34,491 nt of DNA from UMGS1889 sp900556055 (GTDB taxonomy: Bacteria; Bacillota; Clostridia; Oscillospirales; Ruminococcaceae): contig CABQEV010000023.1 of NCBI GenBank assembly GCA_902463265.1, positions 1 through 34,491 on the forward strand, given 5' to 3'. The first letter of the stretch is position 1. Each line of letters opens with the position of its first letter. Positions 1-7,748 of the stretch are shown here, piece after piece. A model generated the notes under the pieces. It ran no database searches. It was given only the letters and a program-made list of their open reading frames with translations, and was not told the origin of the DNA. The position numbers and the translations under genes were made by a program.

Positions 1-83
1 CCTTGATTTTTGAAGTGTCGATATCAACCTCAAGAGTAAGCTTATCCGCAGGCTCACTGCCCTTGTTATTGACATACCAAATA
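1..83 (-). pseudogene. Edge of an unidentified gene cut by the IS630 element
   Basis: The minus strand from about position 79 down to the window edge is open for 26 codons (beginning WYVNNKGSEPADK) with sensible codon use, and has no stop before the window ends. The other two minus frames were not followed in detail. The peptide resembles a short stretch of a secreted or surface-protein beta domain, but it is too short to assign a family. The upstream side of this frame runs straight into the left end of the IS630 element, so the gene was probably interrupted by that insertion. The C-terminal part lies outside the window. Reading it as a coding remnant is inference from the open frame alone. 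Confidence 0.4.
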
Positions 84-1091
84 AAACTTGTCAACGCATA
101 AAAGATGTGATATAATAAAAACATGGAAAATGAATTAAAAACGAATGCAGTAAAATTGAGTCCGGAAGAGCAGTATCAGATCAGAAAGAGTATTGTCCGT
201 TTGAGTAAAAAAGGAAAAACAAACGGTGAGATTGCAGAAATACTTGACGTAAGTGAAAGGCACGTCAGGTCAGTCAAGAAGCAATACGCTGAAGGAGGTC
301 TGTCTGCGCTGAAGCCCAAAAAGCGTGGACGCAATAAAGGTGAAAAGAGAATATTGACTCCCGAACAGGAAAATGAAATTCAGAGGATAATTGTAGAAAA
401 AAATCCCATGCAGTTAAAGTTTAAGGACTGTATGTGGACAAGAAAAAATATCTCTGAACTGATTTTTCAAAAATACGGAATAAGGATGAAATTGTCCACA
501 CTCGGATACTATCTTCAGCGATGGGGATTCAGTGTTCAGCGACCTGTAAAGCGTGCATACAAGCAGGATCAGGAGAAGATCGACAAATGGCTGAACGAAG
601 AATTTCCGGGCATAACAGAACGTGCAGAAGCCGAAAATGCGGAGATTTTCTTTGGTGATGAAACCAATATACAGAACACCTGTAACTACATGAAAGGATA
701 CGCCCCCAAAGGAAAGACACCTGTTGTAAGAACAGAGTCTCAGAAATTCAAGATAAATATGCTTTCGGCTGTTTCCAAGAGAGGCAAGCTGAGATTTGTG
801 CTGTACAAAGATAATATGGATTCTGATAAGCTGATCGATTTTATGAGAAGGCTCATACACGACAGTAAAAAGAAAGTATTTCTTATCCTTGATAATCTTA
901 GAGTACACCACTCAAAGAAAGTACAGGAATGGGGCGAAAAGCATAAAGAGGAAATTGAAGTGTTTTATCTTCCTCCGTATGCCCCGGAATACAATCCTGA
1001 TGAGCTTGTAAACAGTTAAATCCTTACAAGATCAGTTCATTTTTCAATTCTCACTACACTAAATATGCTGCGTGATTTTTGGCAAGGTTTA
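82..1091 (+). mobile_element. IS630-family insertion sequence remnant with both terminal inverted repeats
   Basis: The element contains a defective IS630-type transposase and has recognisable ends. The left end (82-94, TAAAACTTGTCAA) matches the reverse complement of the right end (1079-1091, TAAACCTTGCCAA) at 11 of 13 positions. A TA dinucleotide stands at the outer edge of each end, as expected for the TA target duplication of the IS630/Tc1/mariner group. The total length of about 1.0 kb is slightly short for the family and agrees with the internal deletion seen in the transposase. The element is presumably immobile by itself. Confidence 0.75.
123..1075 (+). pseudogene. IS630-family transposase, internally deleted and frameshifted
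   Basis: The first 298 codons (123-1019) carry an N-terminal helix-turn-helix region (about residues 20-60, with EIAEILDVSERHVRSVKKQ) and a DDE catalytic domain. The three acidic residues are visible: D179 in FFGDET, D257 in LILDNL and E294 in YNPDEL. The frame then stops at 1017-1019. In another frame the next bases, 1019-1075, read NPYKISSFFNSHYTKYAA and a stop, which is the usual C-terminal ending of this family. The linker between PDEL and NPYK, normally some tens of residues, is missing. An internal deletion that was not a multiple of three therefore removed it and shifted the frame. The enzyme is expected to be inactive. Confidence 0.85.
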
Positions 1092-1138
1092 TTTGGGGGA
1101 ACAATAATTTCTATTTATTTTATAATGTGGAGGACTTA

Positions 1139-1459
1139 ATGATTAGTATTAGCAATATGATTGCATCGTATGGTTGGACTATAACATATGATGTTTTTAA
1201 CATTAATTTTAATATTCCATTTTCAAAACAACTTAACGAACTTAATGAGGATTTACTTCAAGCGTTAAATGGAAACTATATTATAGACATTGGTTGGTAT
1301 CCCGAGATGAATCCCCAAGGGAAAATAATTACTTTATTAATAAAAAATAGCAATTGGAATAACCCTATAAAAACTTTTGAGGATACAGATTACTTTGATT
1401 TTATAAATCATATTAATTATTTATTATCTATGATAAAATCAGATGGACATATTTTTTAG
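1139..1459 (+). CDS. Small AT-rich hypothetical protein, possibly immunity-type
   Basis: This encodes a 106-residue acidic protein that I do not recognise. The ATG at 1139 is chosen because GGAGG (1129-1133) sits five bases upstream. The frame is also open back to the IS630 end at 1079, giving an extra FIWGNNNFYLFYNVEDL stretch, so the original protein may have been longer and lost its start to the insertion. The base composition is clearly more AT-rich than the chromosomal genes on the right of the window. The size, acidity, aromatic richness and position among mobile-element scraps are reminiscent of immunity proteins of polymorphic toxin systems. That is only an analogy: no toxin partner is visible and no motif supports it. 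Confidence 0.5.
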   Translation: MISISNMIASYGWTITYDVFNINFNIPFSKQLNELNEDLLQALNGNYIIDIGWYPEMNPQGKIITLLIKNSNWNNPIKTFEDTDYFDFINHINYLLSMIKSDGHIF

Positions 1460-1476
1460 AACCCGTCCACATAGAA

Positions 1477-1794
1477 TCAAAATCTACGCAAAAGCGTGTG
1501 GATATGCGAAATAATACACATAGTTTCAGCGTGAACAGCTTTTATCTCATAGTCTTTTGAAAGGCGGCGTGAACCCTGAAACCATGAGAAAGTCCGTTCA
1601 ACCTTCCAACGAAGAGGTTGAATTTCAAATGTGTTTTGAATTCTTGGAGATATGTCAATCCGTATATTATGGAACATTTCAAAGGTGTTTTTAAATGTTC
1701 CCCTATACCCCTGATCTGCACGGGCAGATATGATTGTAGGATAACGGTATAAAGCCTTTTCGGAAACCAATGAACTGCCGTCTACATCGAAAGG
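1477..1794 (-). pseudogene. IS5-family transposase, C-terminal fragment
   Basis: The fragment covers the last part of a DDE transposase of the IS5 group. It contains ARADQGYRGTF, which carries the second catalytic aspartate, and RWKVERTFSWFQGSRRLSKD, which carries the catalytic glutamate and the family's C-terminal signature, then ends in HIHTLLRRF and a stop. The frame continues a few codons upstream of 1770 (FDVDGSSLVSEK) and then meets unrelated plus-strand coding sequence near 1785-1794. The N-terminal two thirds are therefore missing. Only the transposase-distal end of the element can be present, between the stop codon and about 1460, and no matching opposite end was found. Confidence 0.85.
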
Positions 1795-1957
1795 AGATAC
1801 TGTTCACCACGGTTTTGGTCTTTCAAACATAAAACATACTGTTGAAAAATACAACGGGAAGATGAACATATCTGTTATTGACAATACATTTGTGCTGAGT
1901 GCTGCTTTTGATCCAAATATGCAGATGCTTTATCAAAAAACAGAAACGCTTTCTTGA
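1787..1957 (+). pseudogene. GHKL-type sensor histidine kinase, C-terminal tip
   Basis: About 56 codons read TSKGDTVHHGFGLSNIKHTV and continue to a stop at 1955-1957. The HGFGLSNI motif followed by EKYNGKM and a short beta strand is the last ATP-lid and G2-box part of a GHKL ATPase domain, as in AgrC/VirS-like quorum-sensing kinases. The sensor, dimerisation and N-box regions are absent. The left junction coincides with the broken end of the IS5 transposase fragment, so a deletion or recombination fused the two. It has no start codon or ribosome site and is expected to be non-functional. Confidence 0.7.
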
Positions 1958-1968
1958 TTCAGCCGGGA

Positions 1969-2202
1969 TCCTCAAAGGTAAAAGAAATTGATTTCGTAGG
2001 CGTTCGCAGAGAGAAAAGAATCTATGTGCAGGTCTGCGTTGAGCTTCCGACAGGATCCTCCCGTGAAACAGATAATCTTATGAAAATCAAAGACCATTAT
2101 CACAGGTACGTTTCCCTAAATCTTTTTTCGGGATTCAACAACACAGAAGCACGTCAGATCTTGTCCGTTATTTGTCCGTTAAAGCTGCAAAAAGATGCTT
2201 AA
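1969..2202 (+). pseudogene. DUF4143-type AAA ATPase, C-terminal fragment
   Basis: The frame encodes SKVKEIDFVGVRREKRIYVQ followed by VCVELPTGSSRETDNLMKIK and HYHRYV. This is characteristic of the C-terminal DUF4143 nuclease-like domain of small prokaryotic ATPases, where E-I-D-F and Y-V-Q-V are the conserved core strands. Similarity fades after about 2115, and the frame then runs by chance into the first 82-bp repeat before stopping at 2200-2202. The ATPase domain is missing and the left edge directly follows the kinase fragment. This is a decayed remnant. Confidence 0.65.
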
Positions 2203-2242
2203 CAACGGACAAAAAACACCTTTTGCTAACTTGATGTAAACG
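2161..2242 (+). repeat. 82-bp direct repeat, left copy
   Basis: This copy matches 3960-4041 at 78 of 82 positions. It opens with two TTTGTCCGTT-like units in tandem and contains an inverted repeat: TTTGTCCGTT (2171-2180) against AACGGACAAA, about 23 bases later. The two copies bracket the AlbA_2 gene and its promoter region. This could be a duplicated attachment site, a small transposable-element end or a recombination footprint. Confidence 0.85.
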
Positions 2243-2472
2243 TCTGCGATTATAATTTTTGTAAATAATTTTAGCCAATGTCAATACAGTTTCAAAATAA
2301 AAACTGCATAGTATAATACAGTTTGCCAACAATAGCTATAAGAATGCCAACTGCAGTTGGCATTCTTGCCTAAAAGTTGTTAAATTTCGCAAAACAGCGC
2401 AACATATTTGGCGAATTTCTTGACAGTTGCCAAATATGTTGCTATAATAGTTGTTAAGCGGAGGTGTTATGT
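2243..2472 (+). promoter_or_regulatory. AT-rich control region of the AlbA_2 gene with palindromes and promoter
   Basis: Two strong dyads are visible. The first is a perfect 26-bp palindrome at 2341-2366 with centre AACTGCAGTT. It has no T-run after it, so it is more likely a protein-binding site than a terminator. The second is a perfect 12-bp inverted repeat, AACATATTTGGC (2401-2412) and GCCAAATATGTT (2429-2440). It holds the -35 box TTGACA (2420-2425) between its arms and ends just before the -10 box TATAAT (2443-2448), with 17-bp spacing. A repressor bound to this dyad would cover the promoter. GGAGG at 2460-2464 serves the ATG at 2473. Confidence 0.8.
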
Positions 2473-3915
2473 ATGCAGAGCACAGAACTGATCGAGCTTG
2501 TTCGTAAAATACAGAGTTTTAATTGTGAGTTTCAGACAATAGAAGTTAAGGCTGCTAATCAAGGCTGCCCGAAAAGACTTTATGATACATTGTCCTCTTT
2601 TTCAAATCAGGACGAAGGCGGTGTGATTGTTTTTGGCCTTGATGAAGAAAGTGATTTTGCTGCGGTTGGAGTATATGATGCACAGGATCTGCAGAAAAAG
2701 GTTACGGAGCAGTGCAAGGAAATGGAACCTGTGGTACGGGCGTTATTTTCCGTTTGTGAAGTTGACGGCAAAGCTATTATATCTGCGGAAATACCGGGAA
2801 TGGATATTTCGGAGCGTCCTGTTTTTTACAAAGGCGCAGGCAGAATAAGAGGTTCTTACATCCGTGTGGGCGAATCTGATGAGCCTATGAGCGAATATGA
2901 GATATACAGCTATGAAGCGTTCAGAAAGAGAATACGTGATGATATAAGAACAGTTTCCAATGCCAAGCTGTCGTTGTTTGATTCAGAAAGACTGGATAAA
3001 TATATCTCTGCTGTAAAGAGTGAACGGGCTAACTTAGCCAACAACGTTACGGATGAAGAAATAATGGAGCTTATGGGAATAACAGTCGATGGTGCTCCCA
3101 CACTTGCGGGAGTTATGACTTTTTCAAAATATCCGCAAGGGTATTTCCCACAGCTTTGCATTACAGCCGTATGTGTTCCCGGTCTGGAGATGGGCGATAC
3201 TGATGATGAACAAGCAAGATTTACAGATAATCGGAGGATAACAGGCTCTGTTTCCGAAATGCTTAACGAAGCGGTTGAATTTGTCAGACGCAACAGCAGA
3301 TATAAAACGGTAATTGATTCAAATGGAAAACGTACCGATAAGGAAGAATATCCGCTTAAAGCAGTACGTGAGGCGATACTGAATGCTTTGGTTCATCGCG
3401 ATTACAGCATTCATACGGAAGGTGTTCCGATACGAATAGAGATGTACAGTGATCGTATGGAGATAATCAGCAGCGGTGGCCTATACGGAAAAATCACCAT
3501 CGATTCATTGGGAAAGGTACGTCCCGATACAAGAAACGCCGCACTTGCCAATATGCTGGAAATTTTGCATATTACCGAGAATAGATACTCCGGTATTCCT
3601 ACTATATGCAGAGAATTTGAAAATGCCGGACTTCCTGCTCCTATCTTTCAGGTAAGGAGAGGCGAGTTTACTGTGATTTTCAAAAATGATATGTACAAGA
3701 GCAGTCTGTCTGAAAATGAAGGCGGTTCTGCTAAAGATATCGTTGCGTTCTGTTCTATCCCCCGAAGCAGGGACGAATTGCAGAAGTTTACAGGTTATTC
3801 AAGATATTATACAATGTCTAAGTTAGTACAGCCGCTCATTGACAGCGGTAAGATTATGATGACTATTCCCGATAAGCCCAAGAGTACTAAACAAAGGTAT
3901 ATTAAGAGATCCTGA
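2473..3915 (+). CDS. AlbA_2/Schlafen-like ATP-binding protein (COG2865 type)
   Basis: The protein has 480 residues from the ATG at 2473, chosen because GGAGG ends eight bases before it; in-frame GTG at 2464 overlaps that site. Residues about 12-130 form an AlbA_2 (Schlafen-type) domain with EFQTIEVKAA and the strand GGVIVFGLDE. Residues about 295-400 form an HATPase_c_4 region with REAILNALVHRDYS, and the C-terminus looks like a winged helix. Proteins of this build are regarded as transcriptional regulators or defence-related proteins, and no exact role is established. Its strong promoter overlaps a 12-bp inverted repeat, so autoregulation through the winged helix is plausible. The gene is intact amid remnants and is bracketed by 82-bp direct repeats, which suggests it arrived as a cassette. 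Confidence 0.85.
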   Translation: MQSTELIELVRKIQSFNCEFQTIEVKAANQGCPKRLYDTLSSFSNQDEGGVIVFGLDEESDFAAVGVYDAQDLQKKVTEQCKEMEPVVRALFSVCEVDGKAIISAEIPGMDISERPVFYKGAGRIRGSYIRVGESDEPMSEYEIYSYEAFRKRIRDDIRTVSNAKLSLFDSERLDKYISAVKSERANLANNVTDEEIMELMGITVDGAPTLAGVMTFSKYPQGYFPQLCITAVCVPGLEMGDTDDEQARFTDNRRITGSVSEMLNEAVEFVRRNSRYKTVIDSNGKRTDKEEYPLKAVREAILNALVHRDYSIHTEGVPIRIEMYSDRMEIISSGGLYGKITIDSLGKVRPDTRNAALANMLEILHITENRYSGIPTICREFENAGLPAPIFQVRRGEFTVIFKNDMYKSSLSENEGGSAKDIVAFCSIPRSRDELQKFTGYSRYYTMSKLVQPLIDSGKIMMTIPDKPKSTKQRYIKRS

Positions 3916-3959
3916 TGGAGATTTTATTGGGTTACAGCAGCATCTGAAAGCAAATCAAT

Positions 3960-4041
3960 TTGTCCGTTATTTGTCCGTTAAAGCTGCAAAAAGATGCTTA
4001 ACAAAGGGCAAAAAACACCTTTTGCAAACTTGATGCAAACG
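3960..4041 (+). repeat. 82-bp direct repeat, right copy
   Basis: This copy matches 2161-2242 with four substitutions. Two of these break the TTTGTCCGTT/AACGGACAAA inverted repeat, because the right arm reads AAAGGGCAAA here. It begins 44 bases after the stop codon of the AlbA_2 gene. Confidence 0.85.
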
Positions 4042-4128
4042 GCTATTCTACGTTGTTTGAGCCACATTGCTAAGAATGAAAAAAACGGCATAATAGAATT
4101 CAAGTCCGGTCAGCGGCACCAATCTATC

Positions 4129-4173
4129 CCCTGCAAATGGCGTAAATACGTCGTTTGCAGGGCTTTCTTTTTT
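4129..4173 (+). terminator. Rho-independent terminator
   Basis: The stem is CCCTGCAAA (4129-4137) with TTTGCAGGG (4154-4162), followed by a T-rich tract (CTTTCTTTTTTT). It is placed to end plus-strand transcription coming from the AlbA_2 gene. Confidence 0.8.
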
Positions 4174-4189
4174 TATAAAATCTGCTCTT

Positions 4190-4228
4190 GGTCTTTACTA
4201 ACGGTACGGTAAAGACCATTTTTTATTT
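4190..4228. terminator. Bidirectional-looking terminator hairpin
   Basis: The stem is GGTCTTTAC (4190-4198) with GTAAAGACC (4209-4217), followed by ATTTTTTATTT on the plus strand. It overlaps the stop codon of the tyrosine recombinase remnant on the minus strand and may be its original terminator. On the plus strand it could back up the terminator at 4129-4173. Confidence 0.75.
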
Positions 4229-4330
4229 AAGAGGAAGTGCCTCGGCTGCCGCTTCCATTGCCGCCTGTGCCGACTGAAATGTGTGAGCATAGATCTGCAA
4301 AGTCCTGATTTGATGCGATTGATTTGGCAG
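4223..4330 (-). pseudogene. Tyrosine recombinase (phage-type integrase), C-terminal tip
   Basis: The last 35 codons of a site-specific recombinase read LPNQSHQIRTLQIYAHTFQS and continue to ALPLK and a stop at 4223-4225. TLQIYAHTF contains the tyrosine expected to be the nucleophile, and SHQIRT corresponds to the usual G-H-S-Q-I-S-T segment just before it, so the conserved glycine appears replaced. Sequence further upstream on the minus strand does not continue the family in frame. The rest of the gene is gone. With the 82-bp repeats nearby, it points to a former integrative element here. Confidence 0.65.
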
Positions 4331-4374
4331 CCTGAAAAGTTGTGCATATGCGATAACAGCTCTCCATTTTCCAC

Positions 4375-4403
4375 TTGTAAAAATTGGCGGTTTATGGTAC
4401 AAT
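4375..4403 (+). promoter_or_regulatory. Probable promoter of the restriction-modification operon
   Basis: A -35 box TTGTAA (4375-4380) and a -10 box TACAAT (4398-4403) are separated by 17 bases, about 85 bases upstream of the first gene. No comparable promoter was found between the four following genes, which abut or overlap. Confidence 0.55.
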
Positions 4404-4488
4404 AAATATAAATATCTTGAATATACGGATAATTAGCCTTCATTTGTTAGGTTATAAGTAGTAAGTAATATTGAAGGGCGGAATCAAT

Positions 4489-7400
4489 TTGAATTTTGAT
4501 ATTATAGACAACAAAAATAAAACTCTTAAAGATGACCTGACTTCCGAGATAAGACAGGGCAGCAGGTTATCTGTTGCGGCGGCGTGCTTTTCCATATATG
4601 CTTTTCAGGAGCTGAAAAAGCAGCTGACTGATATTGACGAGCTTCGGTTCATATTCACATCGCCAACGTTTACGACTGAAAAAATCAATAAAGAGAAGCG
4701 GGAATTCTACATTCCCCGTCTGAACAGGGAACGCAGTCTTTACGGTACGGAATTTGAGGTGAAGCTGCGCAATGAGCTTACTCAGAAGGCTATTGCCAAA
4801 GAATGTGCGGACTGGATACGTCAAAAGGTCACATTCAAATCCAATGTTACAAATGAAAACATGATGGGCTTTATCAATGTTGATGATAAAAACTATATGC
4901 CCGTAAATGGATTTACAACAGTTGATCTCGGCTGTGAGCGAGGCAACAATGCTTACAGTATGATACAGAAAACCGGATCGCCTTTTTCCGAATCATATAT
5001 AAAGCTTTTTGACGATCTTTGGAATGATAAAAAACGTTTGCAGGACGTTACCGATGAGGTCATAGAAAATATTTCCGCCGCATACAACGAAAACTCTCCC
5101 GATTTCATATATTTCGTAACGCTGTATAATATTTTCAATGAATTTCTTGAAGATATATCGGAAGATGTTCTGCCGAATGAAGCAACGGGATTTAAGGAAA
5201 GCAGGATATGGAATCTGCTGTATAATTTCCAGAGGGACGCTGCTCTTGCGATCATAAATAAGCTTGAAAAATACAATGGCTGCATTCTTGCCGACAGCGT
5301 TGGTCTTGGAAAAACATTTACTGCTCTTGCGGTCATAAAGTATTATGAGAATCGCAACAAGTCCGTTCTTGTTTTATGTCCCAAAAAGCTTGCAAATAAC
5401 TGGAATACATACCGTGATAACTATAAAAACAATCCCATTGCGGCGGACAGGCTCAGGTATGATGTTCTGTTTCATACCGATCTGAACAGAAAAAGCGGCA
5501 CATCTAACGGACTTGATCTCGACAGGCTTAACTGGAGCAATTATGATCTTGTGGTTATTGATGAATCACACAACTTCCGAAACGGCGGAAAAATAGTTGA
5601 AAATCCCGACGAGGACGAAAAGGAAAACAGATACGTTACGCTGATGAAAAAGGTCATAAGATCGGGCGTTAAGACAAAGGTGCTGATGCTGTCGGCAACG
5701 CCTGTAAACAACCGCTTCAATGACCTGAAAAATCAGCTTGCGCTTGCCTATGAGGGACATACCGATATAATTGACGACAAGCTGAACACCAAACATTCAA
5801 TTGACGATATTTTCAGGAATGCGCAAAAGGCTTTCAATACATGGAGCAAGTGGGACGTGTGTGACAGAACAACGGATAATCTGCTGAAAATGCTTGATTT
5901 TGATTTCTTTGAAGTGCTTGACAGCGTTACCATCGCACGTTCAAGAAAGCATATTCAGAAATATTATGACACCACGGATATAGGTACATTTCCTGTAAGA
6001 AAGAAGCCTATCTCAAAAAATCCGCCGCTTACCGATCTTCGGGACGCTATAAGCTACAATCAGATATTTAAACAGCTTCTTCTGCTTAATCTGGATATTT
6101 ACAGACCGTCACATTATATCCTCGCAAGCAAGATAAAAAAGTATTCGGAGCTTTTCGGCGATGACGGAAGTCTTACACAGGTCGGACGTGAGCAGGGTAT
6201 CCGCCGTCTTATGGCAATAAATCTTATGAAGCGTATGGAAAGCTCTGTTTCTTCCTTTAATCTCACGCTGATCCGTATAAAAGATTTGATAAATTCGACT
6301 ATCAAAACCATTGATTCTTTTGAGAAATTATCTTCCGAAACGGTCGAACTGACGGACATTTCACAGTATGATAAATTTGACGGAGAAGATCAGAACGATG
6401 AGGGGCTTTTCTCTTTTGGAAGAAAGGTCAGAATAGAGCTTTCGGATATGGATTACAAGTCTTGGCGTGAACAGCTTGCAAAGGACAGCGAAGTGCTTGA
6501 ACTGCTGACTCTGATGGTGGGAGATATTACCCCCGCTCACGACTGCAAGCTTCAGGAGCTTTTTAAGGTGATAAAAAGCAAAATGGAAAACCCCATCAAC
6601 GAGGGCAACAGGAAGATCATCATTTTTACGGCTTTTGCGGATACAGCCGATTATCTCTATGAAAATGTCAGCAGGTATGTAAAGGAAAATTACGGTCTTG
6701 ATACGGCTATAATCACGGGTAATGTTGAGGGTCGGACTACTGCAAAGCTGAAAAGGACGGATCTTAACACAGTTCTGACCTGCTTCTCGCCCATATCAAA
6801 GGACAAGAAGCTTCTTATGCCCGATGATACGAACAATATCGACATTTTGATAGCTACCGACTGCATCTCGGAAGGACAGAATTTGCAGGACTGTGATTAT
6901 CTTATCAACTATGATATTCATTGGAATCCCGTGCGTATCATTCAGCGTTTCGGACGTATCGACCGTATCGGCAGCAAAAACAAGTACATTCAGCTTGTGA
7001 ATTTCTGGCCCGATGTTACGCTGGACGAATATATTGACCTTAAAGCAAAGGTCGAAACGAGAATGAAGATCGTCGATATGACCGCAACGGGTGATGATAA
7101 TATTCTCAGCGATGAGGAGAAAACAGACCTTGAATACAGAAAATCTCAGCTGAAACGCTTGCAGGAGGAGGTCGTTGATATTGAGGAAATGTCAAGCGGC
7201 ATTTCGATAATGGATCTGGGACTGAATGAGTTCCGTCTTGATCTGCTGGAATACATAAAGCTCCACCCCGATATCGACAAGGCTCCCTTTGGTATGCACG
7301 CTGTTGCGCAGGCATCGGCTGAAACACCGCCGGGCGTGATATTTGTGCTGAAAAACCGTTCGGACATCGTTAATATCGACAAGCAGAATCGTCTGCACCC

Positions 7401-7728
7401 GTTCTATATGGTGTATATTTCAAACGAGGGAGAAGTGGTTTGCGACCATCTTTCGCCTAAAGCTATGCTTGATAAAATGCGTTTTCTCTGCAAGGGCAAA
7501 AAAGAGCCGATAAAAGATCTCTGCCGTGAATTTAACAGGGAAACGCATGACGGGCGGAATATGTCAGCGGTTTCGGATCTTCTCAGTGAGGCGATAGCAT
7601 CTATAATTGAAGTTAAGGAAGAAAGCGATATTGACAGTCTGTTCAAACCCGGCGGAACGTCGGTGCTTATGTCCGATATAAAGGGACTTGATGATTTTGA
7701 GCTGATATGCTTCCTTGCGGTAAAATGA
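4489..7728 (+). CDS. SNF2-type DEAD/DEAH helicase with N-terminal PLD-like region, restriction-modification associated
   Basis: The protein is 1079 residues long if it starts at TTG 4489, which sits seven bases after AAGGGCGG. An in-frame TTG at 4471 would add six residues. Residues about 1-200 resemble the phospholipase-D-like N-terminus of helicases of this family (SIYAFQELKKQL, then FIFTSPTF), but I see no HxK catalytic motif. The helicase core follows: Walker A DSVGLGKT with K275, the DESH box with D358, LSATPVNNR, and in the C-terminal lobe ATDCISEGQNLQ and QRFGRIDRIGS near residue 819. Such proteins use ATP to move along or remodel DNA. It leads an operon with DUF4391, mod and res genes, so a role in restriction of foreign DNA is inferred. 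It does not show the usual type III Res nuclease domain. Confidence 0.85.
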   Translation: MNFDIIDNKNKTLKDDLTSEIRQGSRLSVAAACFSIYAFQELKKQLTDIDELRFIFTSPTFTTEKINKEKREFYIPRLNRERSLYGTEFEVKLRNELTQKAIAKECADWIRQKVTFKSNVTNENMMGFINVDDKNYMPVNGFTTVDLGCERGNNAYSMIQKTGSPFSESYIKLFDDLWNDKKRLQDVTDEVIENISAAYNENSPDFIYFVTLYNIFNEFLEDISEDVLPNEATGFKESRIWNLLYNFQRDAALAIINKLEKYNGCILADSVGLGKTFTALAVIKYYENRNKSVLVLCPKKLANNWNTYRDNYKNNPIAADRLRYDVLFHTDLNRKSGTSNGLDLDRLNWSNYDLVVIDESHNFRNGGKIVENPDEDEKENRYVTLMKKVIRSGVKTKVLMLSATPVNNRFNDLKNQLALAYEGHTDIIDDKLNTKHSIDDIFRNAQKAFNTWSKWDVCDRTTDNLLKMLDFDFFEVLDSVTIARSRKHIQKYYDTTDIGTFPVRKKPISKNPPLTDLRDAISYNQIFKQLLLLNLDIYRPSHYILASKIKKYSELFGDDGSLTQVGREQGIRRLMAINLMKRMESSVSSFNLTLIRIKDLINSTIKTIDSFEKLSSETVELTDISQYDKFDGEDQNDEGLFSFGRKVRIELSDMDYKSWREQLAKDSEVLELLTLMVGDITPAHDCKLQELFKVIKSKMENPINEGNRKIIIFTAFADTADYLYENVSRYVKENYGLDTAIITGNVEGRTTAKLKRTDLNTVLTCFSPISKDKKLLMPDDTNNIDILIATDCISEGQNLQDCDYLINYDIHWNPVRIIQRFGRIDRIGSKNKYIQLVNFWPDVTLDEYIDLKAKVETRMKIVDMTATGDDNILSDEEKTDLEYRKSQLKRLQEEVVDIEEMSSGISIMDLGLNEFRLDLLEYIKLHPDIDKAPFGMHAVAQASAETPPGVIFVLKNRSDIVNIDKQNRLHPFYMVYISNEGEVVCDHLSPKAMLDKMRFLCKGKKEPIKDLCREFNRETHDGRNMSAVSDLLSEAIASIIEVKEESDIDSLFKPGGTSVLMSDIKGLDDFELICFLAVK

Positions 7729-7748
7729 TTTTTAATCGAGGTGACAAC

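Noticed and set aside
2161..4041. The two 82-bp repeats as part of a CRISPR array
   Set aside because: There are only two copies, they are too long, and the 1.7-kb interval holds a gene rather than a spacer.
4231..4443. 81-codon minus-strand open frame across 4198-4443
   Set aside because: The real signal here is the recombinase tail in a different frame; the longer frame has no sensible protein pattern.
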